Shown here: positions 33,158 through 43,795 of the stretch, one piece after another
Layout: every line of letters begins with the position of its first letter
How positions within the stretch are numbered: the stretch's first letter is position 1
NCBI RefSeq assembly: GCF_027580225.2
Contig: NC_073358.2
Location: forward strand, 25,012,501-25,076,500
DNA length: 64,000 bases
Source of the DNA: Misgurnus anguillicaudatus
Lineage: Eukaryota; Chordata; Actinopteri; Cypriniformes; Cobitidae
Reading direction: 5' to 3'
Made by a program: the position numbers and the translations under genes
Notes under the pieces: generated by a model
Databases searched by the model: none
Seen by the model: only the letters and a program-made list of their open reading frames with translations
What the model was told of the DNA's origin: nothing

Positions 33158-36109
33158 ACACACGTAAGTTACACAGATTGAATTCGTTATATAATGGGCT
33201 ACATGTTTTGTCTATCAATATTTTCCATGAAGTCATTGGCTGATGGAGAAACGAGCGAGCGATTGATTACATCCCTAAAGGACGTCACGTTTTCGACGGG
33301 GCTGTTTGGATTATCTATTATACTACCTCCCTATTTTAAATACAAAAAGGCGGGTTCATGTGTTTAGCAGAACGTAAAGTGTCATTTCTCATTTATCCTT
33401 ACATGTTACGAAGTAAATAGTCCTGGTATATTCTATTACCAGACGTTCTTCAAAACGGTATGGCTTAACTAAATGAGATGTAAATAAACCCTATTGTCTC
33501 TCCCGGCAGGGAAAAGTCTAACTTTCCGTCTCTATTTTCTCGTCTTTCTGTTTCTTGAATGTGTTACATTCAAATGGCCACAACTTCTCCAAATCTTATC
33601 AGATTTCCATGTGTTGCAGAACGTTGGAAAGCTTAGACACTGCACTTTCAGAATCTGTGAATATCTCAAAATGCCCCAGATCCGACTTGTGTCCCTACAT
33701 TCCCTGACTGGTCACAAATGTGCGGATTAATACGAATTTGTCACCTTGTAAAATACGTACGAATTGCCAGTGAGATGATGCACACATGCACTGTTGAACA
33801 GGAATATTTGCTGAGACTTTTGTCAGGGCATGTTTTCCTTTACACAAGATATTGTTTAACACACACAACAGTTTCTAATTACCCTTTGTCTTTGGATATG
33901 AGATAAGGGAGGAAAATGGTTAACTCCCGCCTTCGTTTGCTCGAATGCCTTATCCTATGTGTTTGTCAACACATCATTAGTGAACCACATAAGCTAATTA
34001 GTTGTTTTAACACTAAGGTGATTAAAGACTAAATTCGCATTGTGTTTCACAATGACATGGACGCATACACTTCTGTTTTGCTCATAACTACAGTGCTCGT
34101 TTTCCTCTTTATTATTTATCAGATTAAGACCAAACATAGGAAACAAATGACCCAGTGAAAGAACACTGACGGATATTAAAGTCTGCCACAAGTTGATAAT
34201 GTTCAGAATTAAAAATATTTTATGATAAAATAGGATAATAATAATAATAATAATTTTGCTACTGTATGATTGTCACACATAGTATAGTGTTGTCTAGAAA
34301 TTTCTTAACAGGGGTATAGCAGTTTAACTCTAATACTGTATAAAAAAGTTTTTTATTAACACAAAAAAAGTGTACATTTTGGTAATCCGTTAAAGCAACA
34401 ACAAAGCTCTTTACCTGTCTAACAGTACACGTCTCCACTACAATAAAACACCCTACTGTTTTCATAACATCATTCTGCTACTTGATTACAATCAGGAAGT
34501 AAGAAAGGAATGTTTGAGATTCAACTACAGGAAAGTGTTACTGTTTGCCACATCACAGGAACCCTTAGGAATGTGTCATTTATTTTTATATTTATAAAAC
34601 ATGCAAATATTACATTTTTGTTTTTTATTGTAAAACACTACAAAAATAATTATTGATTAATACAAATTGTATAGCAACAAAATGATTGTACAGATCTTAA
34701 GCTTGGCTTTTCAAAGCACAATCGCAGTTTGACACATGACAATTTTAAAACTGATGCCCATGTATTTCTAGACGGGCATCTCCAAAGAGGCTTTCTATCT
34801 TCTCTGCTTTTGGCTTTTCATTGATTTGTTCTCAATCTAAGCAAATAATATCTCGCGTTTGGAAGCCAGGGATACAAACAGACGTTTAAAATGCCCCAGA
34901 GGCAGCAGTGAGGAGGCGAACGTCTCAGATAGAGATAAGATATTATTACAGACGCTTCACATGAAGAATTCAAAAGGTGTCTTCACAAGATGCATTGCAT
35001 GCATAGATGACCTGAACTGGCAGAAATGATAATTGTAAATAAATAAATTACATTAATATATTAATAAAAAACATTGATTTTGTTTTGCATTTTTAACTAG
35101 AGTTTTAACTAGAGTAGGGTGTGATTAATTAAGCTTAAAAAAATGAAGATATTGGAGCCTCATTTTCTCAGATGTTAGGATAACAGAAGGTTTGAACAAA
35201 ATGATGAATGTCTTTGTTTAGCTTGCTGCTCCACATATTCAATTGTTGTTGTGTAGCTAAAAAGATAGTTTTTTTTTTACTTCTCTATATGATAAACGTT
35301 GGCTTGCACCAAAGCTGATAGGACAGAACACGTCTGACTATATTCACTCAAATTCAGCTAAACTGCAGATTATTAATAAACCAGATCTGATTTTTGTGTT
35401 ATTTACCTATGTTTTTATAATCCTTGCTTTCAAATGCATGGATTAAATTTGCTTGTTTTTTTCTTTTACAAATATATATTTACTGCAAAAATAACACAAT
35501 TTCTAAGGGTGTGCTTACAGTAGATGTGGATGGCAATTTAACATCTAAGCAGTTGTAAACATTTTGTAGTCTTATATAATAAGACCACCTTTGTTTCCCC
35601 CTTTCCACTATGGAAAGGCTCAGCTCCATATTTTCAATAGCAGGACTTGACTTCCTTAGTTTGTAATGATGTAGATGACTGACACTTCCAGGTAATTACC
35701 TTTATCAGGTAATGTTATGATTGTGATAAGAAGGTTAGAGCTTAAACTGTTTCAGATATTTGGTATCTTAAACACTACATAGGTTTAGAACAACTCTTCT
35801 CAGATATGTTCCTCAGACCTATATGTCCAGATCTCATACTGTATGTCTCTATGAGTTACATTTCCCACGTCAAGCTGGTCACATGTACATGGTTCACACG
35901 GGTCATGGAATTTCTGGAGTATCATGGAATTTAAAAGGTTTATTTCAGACATTGAAAGTCATCATAGAATTTTGTTTTCTGTTTATCAAAATGTAATTTG
36001 TACTATATTTTTTCATTGCGTTGTTTCAAACCCTTTGTGTATTGTTGTAAAGTGCCGCAGGGATGACATATCTTTGTTGGCCAACCCGGAAGTTTATGGT
36101 ATAGCCTAC
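33158..36109. other. No recognised gene; possible conserved block 34740-35030
   Basis: Mostly AT-rich unique sequence with a (TAA)n microsatellite at about 34231-34252. The 34740-35030 block is non-repetitive with balanced composition. A fragment near 35888-35990 (ACACGGGTCATGGAATTTCT) resembles 22351. No ORF carries a domain. Confidence 0.3.
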
Positions 36110-36160
36110 TCACTCTCAAAAATAAAGGTGATTTAAAGGTTCTTCACAGCAACCCCATAG

Positions 36161-36485
36161 TGTCACGGTGGATCCGTGTCATGTTTTGTGTCTGTTCCAT
36201 ATTGTCATCACCTGGACATTTGTTAATTATCACCTGATTTATTCCACCTGTGTGTCATTATCTGTGTGTATTTATACCCGTGTTTGTGTCACACTCATGG
36301 CCGGATCATTGTCTTTGCTACCATGTTTTGTACTTTGTTCCACGTTATCTGTTCCTGTGTTTTACCTACCTGCTGTTATTTTGATTCCCGTGTTTTGTTC
36401 CCCGTTTATTTATTAAATGTTATTTATTCATTCAAACTCTGCACTTGCGTCCTCACTTCACATATCCTGTTATCCAGTCATGACT
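36161..36485 (+). repeat. LTR1
   Basis: Starts TGTCACGGTGGATCCGTGTC. TATTTATA at about 36270 acts as a TATA candidate and GGCCGGATCAT (36299-36309) lies ~25-30 bp downstream, where the transcript would start. TTTATTTATTAAATG near 36404 is near the expected polyadenylation region. Much closer to LTR3 than to LTR2. Confidence 0.85.
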
Positions 36486-36487
36486 GA

Positions 36488-36499
36488 ATGATCCGGCAA
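36488..36499 (+). other. Self-priming primer-binding site, internal 1
   Basis: ATGATCCGGCAA directly follows LTR1 (2 bp gap) and is the reverse complement of TTGCCGGATCAT in LTR2, at the predicted transcript 5' end. Tf1/sushi-type elements prime cDNA by annealing their own RNA 5' end here. No tRNA-type site is evident. Confidence 0.6.
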
Positions 36500-37192
36500 G
36501 TAAAGGACGCAGCGAGTTTGCGGAGGGGAGCTCCCCCAAGTTTTTTTTCGAAGGGGGGTAAGGGACGTCGGGATGTGCTGTCCGCCGTGTCCCGACACCT
36601 ACTGGAGTCAGCGGAGAGCGAACGTTCGTGTCTCCAGGCTCGGCTCAAGTTAGTGGCAGCCACGCTCGATTCATTTCCCGGGGTGGTTGTCGCAACACAT
36701 GAGCCGGGTCCTGGAAGGCTCGAGTCTGTGGTCGAGGTTCCTCTGACGGTCGAATCTTCGAGGTCGATTCTTGGGATGACCCCCGCCGTGCTCGATGCAG
36801 TTCTGGGATTGGCTGCGGCCATGCCCGATTTATTCCCTGGGATGGTCACTGCGATCTACAAGGCTGTTTCCCCGAGACGGGTGGAGTTTATTCCTGGGCC
36901 AATTGAGTCCTCGTCGGTTCCTGTGAAGGATGAGTCGTCTGAGGCGGTTCCCTTATGGGTCGAATCTTCTGAGTCGACTCCCAGGATGGTTGAATCTTCT
37001 GGGGCGGTTCCCGCGATGGTTGAACTTTCTGAAGCAGTTCCTGCGATGGTTGAACTTTCGAGGTCGGTTCCCATTATGGACTACGCACCAGCGACTGTTC
37101 GAGTATTGGCCGGGCTGGTGACGTCAGGTTTCGTCCTGTCTCCAGTTGGTCCAACTCGCCGTGGTCTCCTAACCCTCCATCCCTCCCCATGA
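36488..37192 (+). CDS. Repeat-rich ORF of the LTR element, internal copy 1
   Basis: A 234-residue open frame beginning MIRQVKDAASLRRGAPPSFF. Its first ATG lies within the primer-binding site. The middle has segments such as DSFPGVVVATHEPG and DLFPGMVTAIYKAV. Residues ~135-200 are ten-residue tandem units of the form VPAMVELSEA / TPRMVESSGA, a coding minisatellite of 30 bp. I recognise no Gag zinc knuckle, protease or other enzyme. It could be a remnant replacing gag in a non-autonomous element, or simply tolerated open sequence; translation is unproven. Confidence 0.4.
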   Translation: MIRQVKDAASLRRGAPPSFFSKGGKGRRDVLSAVSRHLLESAESERSCLQARLKLVAATLDSFPGVVVATHEPGPGRLESVVEVPLTVESSRSILGMTPAVLDAVLGLAAAMPDLFPGMVTAIYKAVSPRRVEFIPGPIESSSVPVKDESSEAVPLWVESSESTPRMVESSGAVPAMVELSEAVPAMVELSRSVPIMDYAPATVRVLAGLVTSGFVLSPVGPTRRGLLTLHPSP

Positions 37193-37276
37193 GTAGCTCT
37201 CCCCCTGAGTAGCCCTCCCCCTGAGTAGCCCTCCCAGACTTTGTTTTGTTTTGATTGGTGTCTGGAAGCCACCTTT

Positions 37277-37294
37277 TAAGGGGGGGGGGGGTAA
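37277..37294 (+). other. Polypurine tract, internal 1
   Basis: AAGGGGGGGGGGGGTAA-type run immediately before LTR2, the expected plus-strand primer. The equivalent for internal 2 is at about 38394-38407. Confidence 0.6.
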
Positions 37295-37616
37295 TGTCAC
37301 GGTTGATCCGTGTCATGTCTTGTTTCTGTTCTGATTGTCATCACCTGGACTCTTGTTAATTAATTACCTGCTTCATCACACCTGTGTATCGTTAGTCTGT
37401 TTGTATATATACCCCTGCCTGTTGTATGTGCACTTGCCGGATCATTGTCAATACTACCATGTATGTTTTCCGTTCCATGTTCATCTGTTCCTGGGTTTTG
37501 CTTAACTGCTGTTATTTTGATTCATGTGTTTTGTTTCCTGTTTATTTATTAAATGTTATTTATTCAGTCATCAAGCTCTGCACTTGCGTCCTCACTTCTG
37601 CAAACCTATCATGACA
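37295..37616 (+). repeat. LTR2 (middle, divergent)
   Basis: Starts TGTCACGGTTGATCCGTGTC and ends ATCATGACA. It differs from LTR1/LTR3 through the U3 region (for example TTTGTATATATACCCCTGCC) and has TGCCGGATCAT (37435-37445) where the others have GGCCGGATCAT. Confidence 0.85.
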
Positions 37617-37618
37617 GA

Positions 37619-37630
37619 ATGATCCGGCCA
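37619..37630 (+). other. Self-priming primer-binding site, internal 2
   Basis: ATGATCCGGCCA, 2 bp after LTR2, is the reverse complement of TGGCCGGATCAT in LTR1 and LTR3 (36298-36309 in LTR1). Confidence 0.6.
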
Positions 37631-38346
37631 GTTAAGGACGCAGTGAGTTTGCGGAGGGGAGCTTCCCCAAGATTTTTTTCGAGGGGGAGTAATTGACGTC
37701 GGGATGCGCTGTCCGCTGTGTCCCGACGCCTACTGGAGTCAGAAGAGAGCGAACGTTCGGGTCTCCAGGCTCGGCTCAAGTTAGCGGCAGCCACGCTCGA
37801 TTCATTCCCCGGGGTGGTTGTTGCAACACATGAGCCGGGTTCTGGGAGGCTGTGGTCATGGTTCCTCGGACGGTCGAATCTTCGGGGTCGATTCTTGGGA
37901 GGAGCGCCGCCGTGCTCGATGCGGTTCTGGGATCAGCCGCGCCCATGCCCGATTTATTCCCCGGGATGGTCGCTGCGGTCTTCGAGGCCGTTTCCCCGAG
38001 ACGGAAGGAGTTCATTCCTGGGCCTGTTGAATCCTCGTCGGTTCCCATGAGGGATGAGTCACCTGAGTCGGTTCCCTTATGGGTTGAATCTTCTGAGTCG
38101 ACTCCCAGTATGGTCGAATCTTCTGGGTTGGTTCCTGTGTCGGTAGAATTTTCTGTGCTGGTTCCTGCAATGGTTGAACTTTCGGAGTCAGTTCCCACCA
38201 TGGTTGAACTTTCAAAGTCGGTTCCCATGATGGTCCACGCACCAGAGACCGTTCCTGCATTGGCCATGCTGGTGACGTCAGGTTTCGTCCTGTCTCCAGC
38301 TTGGCCGAACCCGCCGTCGTCTCCTACCCTCCGTCCCTCCCCCTGA
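37619..38346 (+). pseudogene. Repeat-rich ORF, internal copy 2 (broken)
   Basis: Homologous to the ORF of internal 1, but an in-frame stop follows FFSRGSN near 37690 and a frame change follows near 37850. The distal part is open from 37852 to 38346 with the same ten-residue units (VPLWVESSES, TPSMVESSGL, VPAMVELSES). The antisense ORF 37776-38447 is a shadow of these repeats. Confidence 0.5.
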
Positions 38347-38407
38347 GTCGCCCTCACAGACTTTTGTTTTGTGGTGTCTGGAAGCCACTTTTTAGGGGGG
38401 GGGGTAA

Positions 38408-38733
38408 TGTCACGGTGGATCCGTGTCATGTTTTGTGTCTGTTCCATATTGTCATCACCTGGACTCTTGTTAATTGATCACCTGATTCATTCTACCTGTG
38501 TGTCATTATCTGTGTGTATTTATATCCGTGTTTGTGTCACACTCATGGCCGGATCATTGTCTTTGCTACCATGTTTTGTACTCTGTTCCACGTTATCTGT
38601 TCCTGTGTTTTACCTATCTGCTGTTATTTTGATTTCCGTGTTTTGTTTCTCGTTTATTTATTAAATGTTATTTATTCAGTCAAACTCTGCACTTGCGTCC
38701 TCACTTCACATATCCTGTTATCCAGTTATGACA
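38408..38733 (+). repeat. LTR3
   Basis: Starts TGTCACGGTGGATCCGTGTC and ends CCAGTTATGACA; near-copy of LTR1 with scattered substitutions. Confidence 0.85.
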
Positions 38734-38738
38734 CATAG

Positions 38739-39559
38739 AACATGTGTCAAATACAAGGCCCCCTGAACATTTGAATCCGGCCCATTTTTTTTCATTCGGA
38801 ATGCGCAGCATTGCACTACAAGTCCCAGCAAGCACTGCAGGCAGGTGGAGATTTTTGGTAGAAAGGAATTTTTTTCTGTATTCAAGTCAGGGATGACCGT
38901 TATGTTCATCCTTTGGCTAATTGTCACAACGAGACGCATGCTGGTATAAATACGCCAGATTGCTTATGTTGGGAAATGAAAACAATTATCAGCTGTAGAA
39001 ACATCTGTCACATTTTTAGCATAAAAGAAAAGAATAAATCAGTAAGTCAAGATATTTAATTAACAATAAAATAATTTAGGCGTGAAAGCCATTTTAGAGA
39101 GAAAGTTATAATTATTCGGTAATGCAGAACAAACCCAGTCATAGCATGTTTCTTTCCTTAGCTAATTGACTGTACTCTTTAGTGTTAAAAATTTATATAT
39201 ATTTGCAGCAAAGTTAACGGTTTTATTTATTAACTGTGTTAAGTTAAATTTAAGAGGACTTATTCAAGTAGGTAAATTCAGTCCTTTACTTATGAGCAGT
39301 CTGTGGGTAGTTGTCTTTTAGTTTGTATGGTTAATGTCAGCCTGATAAAGTTTGACCCTTATAAGGGGAAATTTACCTTAAATTTAACTTATTTTTAAGA
39401 GTGCTTGTTCCCTCACCAAAAAGCCCATTAATTTTCCCAATAGACTTTTGGATTATTGCAAAAATAAACTATTTAACCCATGTTTATGACGCTTAAATGT
39501 TTTGTCCAAGATAATCTTCTCAGAAGAGCACAACTTTTACTGTATGAATTTTGAAGACT
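38739..39559. other. No recognised feature
   Basis: AT-rich unique sequence following the array; no domain-bearing ORF. Confidence 0.3.
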
Positions 39560-39775
39560 AAGGAGCCGATCACACCAAACTCGTTTGTGGCAGTTGCAGG
39601 TGCCTTTCTTGAATGATTTTCTATGGGCATTAAGTGTTTATTTGTGCCAAACGTCTTGCTTTTTGCCACCTGCCGCAGCATGCGTTTTTGAAGGAGCGCT
39701 AAGAGTGGAAAAGCGTCCGACGTCATTTGCGTCTTTCCATTGTCAAATCGAATTAGGGTGAAGGCGGGCCTTCCG
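39560..39775 (-). mobile_element. Truncated copy of the 4150-4651 MITE
   Basis: AGCCGATCACACCAAACTCG, GTTTGTGGCAGTTGCAGGTG and GACGTCATTTGCGTCTTTCC then ATTGTCAAA match, in inverted order, the right ~220 bp of the MITE at 4150-4651. The other half is absent. Ends near GGCGGGCCTTCC. Confidence 0.7.
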
Positions 39776-40073
39776 TTGTGGCGACGGAAGTTTAGATGGC
39801 ATGCACACCAAAGCTTTTTACATGGCTGAAAACACCCGGCTGATAGCTGTTTATCAGTTGCTGTACGATGCGCCGGTTGGTTGTTTTGATATTGTGTACC
39901 GCCTCTCCTCCACTGTGATTAAAAAGTCACAAATGGGGTATTACTGGTGTGTTTATGTCATTGAATATAACATGAAAATACATTGGGCTTAACTGAACCC
40001 AATCTTGATCTTGAGTTTAAGGAAAACCCCATTCAAAACAAAAACAAAAAACTTAAAGACAATGGAACCAGTG

Positions 40074-40500
40074 CTATAGACCCCTTCACGGTTCATGTCA
40101 CAGGCGGTTCCCACTGCGCATGTCGGGGTCAGAAAAGCCATTACAGCAGATTGAGTTGCGTATTATTCGGTATCGTCAAAAATGCCTACTTACGTCGTGG
40201 GCCGTGAAAATCGCACCAGGTCTTCCGTTAAGTTTTCGCGATTTATGCAGAATCTCAATCTCAATCTCAAAACCAAAAAAATACAACATCTGCGGCTGCA
40301 AGCAATTAACGTGCAGACTAGAACAATGTAAAGATCAAAGAGGCTTGTGTTTGTTGTGCTCACTTCATTTCAGCTAAGTCATAATTTTTCAGCCCTGTTA
40401 GATTAAACTAGAAAGCCTAAATGGTATGAACAGTTTGACCCCATGCTGCGCACGCACCCGATAGTCATTCAATGTTTACACACCTTGAAGGGGTCTATAA
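40074..40500 (+). mobile_element. Short inverted-repeat element carrying THAP remains
   Basis: Left end CTATAGACCCCTTCACGG and right end CCTTGAAGGGGTCTATAA are inverted with two mismatches. The interior encodes THAP-like sequence, the DNA-binding domain of P-element-type transposases, so this may be a deleted P-like element. An 8-bp target duplication is not evident. Confidence 0.6.
40182..40377 (+). pseudogene. THAP-domain fragment
   Basis: From the ATG at 40182: MPTYVVGRENRTRSSVKFSR, then a stop at 40329-40331. An overlapping frame continues QCKDQRGLCLLCSLHFS. THAP domains use a C2CH zinc site near MPxxC...C and ...C-xx-H-F. Here the two N-terminal cysteines are gone while CSLHF remains, and the two halves are in different frames. 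It cannot fold as a zinc finger. Confidence 0.55.
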
Positions 40501-41130
40501 AGTCAATTAATTATCAGTTATGACCTTTATCTTCCTCTTTGATATACTGTAAGTAGATCTTGAGACTTTGTCATATTTAAGTATTTGAGAAATCTTTTTT
40601 TTTTCAAGCAAACACTGATACATTTGACGTGTTTTTTATTTAAAGCAACTTAAAGTCCATTCGAGATAAACATTTTATCAGTTTGCATGTTCAATGGAAA
40701 TCGAGCTATGACCTTGATATTGATAGGGCTGTGCTCTACCAGTTCAGCAAAAGGATCAATTAGTCAGAAGTAGTTTTTTAAGCTTTTTAAGTAGACTGTG
40801 TCAGCATGGCATTTTATATCTTGCTTTTGGGTGACATAATTAAGAATGGATTTTTTTCACTCTTCTCTTTCTTGGATTGGTCTTCCATGGTTTGTTGCCT
40901 TGAACTTTATGTTCTCAAAGAATCGACCGTTTTTTTGCAAGACATTTACTGTTATTTACAACATTATTACTGTTAATGCAAAGCCTCTGCCAAACATGAG
41001 TGTGCTCTTCTTGTCGTGTTTGGTGGCCCTTGGCCAACCAGCCTCTCAGTGCCACCTATAAAGCGGGAGGGTCAAGCGCACTTCCTGTATGTCCTTCCTG
41101 TGTTTTTTGTATCTAAGCACTGACAAACCT
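40501..41130. other. No recognised feature
   Basis: AT-rich sequence; the 71-residue ORF at 40846-41061 has no domain. Confidence 0.3.
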
Positions 41131-41504
41131 TTAAAGGGATAATTCACTCCAAAATGATAATTTTGTCATCACCTTCATGCCGTTCCACACCTGTAAGATC
41201 TTTCTTCATCTTCATCAGCTTAGTGACCCCCCCCCCCAATTGAAAGCAATGCAACTATCACATTCAAGGCCCAAAAAGGCAGTAAAGACATTGTTAAATA
41301 GTCCATGTGCCTGCAGTGGTCCAATCCTCCTTTCATGATGTTTTATTAACAAAGTTCGGAAGAAACACTTTCAAATAAATCTACCAAACCATTGTGTAAT
41401 TGTGACTAGCAGTCAGTAATCAGTGTGTCCACCTGACCAGCATAAATAAATGAAAACCCGTATAGATACACAGTTTTCAGCATCCCTACACCACATATAC
41501 GGGG

Positions 41505-41597
41505 GAGTGCTTTGGGTTTGGCCCAAATACTGAGGCCGGAGCCTTTTCCTAGGTGGGTGAGTGCTCCGGGTTTGGACCAGATACCAAGCTCAGAGCC
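41505..41597. repeat. Two-copy 39-bp direct repeat
   Basis: GAGTGCTTTGGGTTTGGCCC...CGGAGCC at 41505-41543 and GAGTGCTCCGGGTTTGGACC...CAGAGCC at 41559-41597, separated by 15 bp. Confidence 0.7.
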
Positions 41598-41867
41598 CTC
41601 TCTTCAGACAGCATGCCAAATATGCATACAGTTTATTCTACCTGACTATATTGATAAGGGTGAATAGGGCTGTAATGGTGGTGCAGCGCCATTGTGATGT
41701 TGAGCATATCACAAATTATGAAAAATATAAAGTACACTATTGCTCAGCTAGATGTATTCAAATTCACGTGAACCAAAAAGGTGGGAAGACTCAGAGTTAA
41801 AAAGAGAGTATTAGCGTAGTGTAAGCACTTTTCTTAGTGACGTATGACAAATTCGGAGGGCAGGGGG

Positions 41868-42892
41868 CAGGGGCGTTGCTAGACATAAAGCTTTACTGGG
41901 GCACAGGCCCCTCATTTTTTGCTGACTGTTTTGAAAGCCTGCTGTGTACAAGAAGTGTGCAACACTTCTATACAATGTCCTTTGCTAAACCCACTATTCT
42001 ACAGTGCAACAGGTACTAATATGTAGATTACATAATATGTATATTATATACAAGTGTTATCATACCTAACATTATTAATATGTTTGGAGGCATAAATGGC
42101 ATAACATGTTTGGAAATAATGACAGCAGAGAAATATTTTCTACATTATACAATTATAGCAATGATTAATAACTTATTTTTACAAGAATATTTTAAGAAAC
42201 GGGTCATTTTATGACTGCTATATTAAATAATCTCAGTCATAGTTACAACTGTTATGTAAGTTAGTGTCCTAGAGTTTAATATTAGTAAACTAAATATTTA
42301 TTTCATATCTGAAAATACAGAACAGTATATCACATACATCTGTTGATTTCTCAGCAACAATGCAATCCTATAGACTCGACAAAAGGTTTTCCTGAGATTT
42401 TTCCTCTAATGTTTGAGACCTGACAGGGTGAGGATGTAGTTTATCTTACCTCCCTTTAAACTCATCATCTCTCCTTTCTTCTTCCATTTCCCTGCTTTGC
42501 ACAAAACATTTCTGATGTACATCTACAGAAGCCAATAATGATCGGGTCAAAATAAGATTAGCATTATTATTTATTATAAATCTCGTCATGTTTTCATAAG
42601 CTAAACTTACTCGCGTGGCGTCACCTTTTGAATGCGCTTGTGCGCGGGGATGAACGCAAAGACGCGCGCGGACATGGATGTGCGTGCACGCGTCAATGCG
42701 ACTGCTTTGTTGCATTAACAAGCGTAAATTGGGTAACTACATTGCATATAGATCCGTTTTTGCCGCGATTGTATTTGTAAAGGATTGCACTAGTTAATTG
42801 CTAAAATTTTAACTTGAGATTTGAGACACCGGGGCACAAAAAATTTACACTGGGGCACGTGCCCCAGTAAAAGGGGTCTAGCGACGCCCCTG
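41868..42892. mobile_element. Non-autonomous hAT element with 8-bp target duplication
   Basis: Exact 8-bp direct repeats GCAGGGGG flank it (41860-41867, 42893-42900). Inverted ends: CAGGGGCGTTGCTAGACA on the left and TCTAGCGACGCCCCTG on the right, followed inward by TTTACTGGGGCAC on both sides. The interior is AT-rich, with a CG-rich patch near 42610-42700 and no transposase. The ORF at 42446-42721 has no domain. Confidence 0.9.
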
Positions 42893-43312
42893 GCAGGGGG
42901 GCAGAGCAGCAGCAGAGAAACCTCTGTACGCTGCGTAAGCTCTCATCCTGAATGCAGATGAGACTAAGATGGCGGCGCTACCGGAAGGTAGTTAATTACG
43001 TTAATAAAATTTTAAATATGGATATTTCTACAACAACACCGCATGGATTACCCTCAGAAGACCTTTGTTTATCATCCTGGAGCCGTTTGGATTTAATTTG
43101 TAAAGGATGGACGCACTTTTTTTGGACTTGAAGGTCGTGGACTATGGCTGGCCCCCGTAATATTACATTTAATCAACTGAAAGATCTAAAATATTTTCTA
43201 AAATATCCAAAAATGTGTTTGTCTGAAAAACGATGGACATATGCAACTCGGACAGCTTGGGGGTGAGTAAATCATGGGTTTAATATCGTTTTTGGCCGAA
43301 CTATCCCTTTAA

Positions 43313-43795
43313 GGCGGTATAGTTTCCAAGCTTAGGCGGGCCGCCTGAACTGAAATGTGCTACGGGAAACCCTGGTCATTATGGGGACAGGCCTAAGTGC
43401 ATTACCATCGTGGTGGTAAAAAAGTGCCACCATCACAGCCATAAGTCTGATCTCATGAAATGAAGCATCAATAATTATCTTGGTGTGACTTTATTTAAAA
43501 TTTTCTTCTCTTCCGTTACAGTCTCTGTCTTGCATTCACACCCTGACCTCATGCGTCCTCACCATACATCCGTCATGAACACTGCACCACACACACACAT
43601 AGACAGAATTAATGCATAGAGGGGTAATTGAACGCTTTGGTCCATTGCTATAATGTGTTGTGTACATACATGTTTTGCAACGAAAAAAACCGTCCTCCAT
43701 TCACTTGTATGTGTTTGTGGCGTGTTCATGCCTGTCAATTCACGCGTGTGTGCCGATATGTGACACACTATTCTTTTGTTTTCTTACGTGGGTTT
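43313..43795. other. No recognised feature
   Basis: Short unique stretch between two elements; ORFs 43559-43768 and 43660-43842 on opposite strands show no motif. Confidence 0.3.

Larger units (their letters stand above)
36161..38733 (+). mobile_element. Tandem triple-LTR retrotransposon array (Tf1/sushi-like, non-autonomous)
   Basis: The structure is LTR1 (36161-36485), internal 1, LTR2 (37295-37616), internal 2, LTR3 (38408-38733). The whole array is flanked by an exact 5-bp direct repeat CATAG (36156-36160 and 38734-38738). LTRs begin TGTCACGG and end ATGACA (ATGACT in LTR1). Each internal part is only ~0.8 kb, begins with a self-primer-type sequence and ends with a G-rich polypurine tract before TAA-TGTCACGG. 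No RT, protease or integrase is present, so movement would have needed proteins from another element. The short inverted TGTCA/TGACA tips and 5-bp duplication fit the Ty3/gypsy class; self-priming points to the Tf1/sushi group. Confidence 0.85.
41131..43312. mobile_element. TTAA element with AGGGATARTTC ends, interrupted by a hAT element
   Basis: Left end TTAAAGGGATAATTCACTCC (41131) and right end GAACTATCCCTTTAA (43298-43312) are inverted and bounded by TTAA. Left-arm text (GTCATCACCTTCATGCCGTT) and right-arm text (GGGTGAGTAAATCATGGG) belong to a very common cyprinid repeat. A hAT element (41868-42892) and a short tandem duplication (41505-41597) sit inside. No transposase. Confidence 0.6.

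Noticed and set aside
36856..38447. Antisense ORFs rich in ESSTIAGT/EDSTILG repeats
   Set aside because: They are the reverse reading of the 30-bp coding minisatellite.
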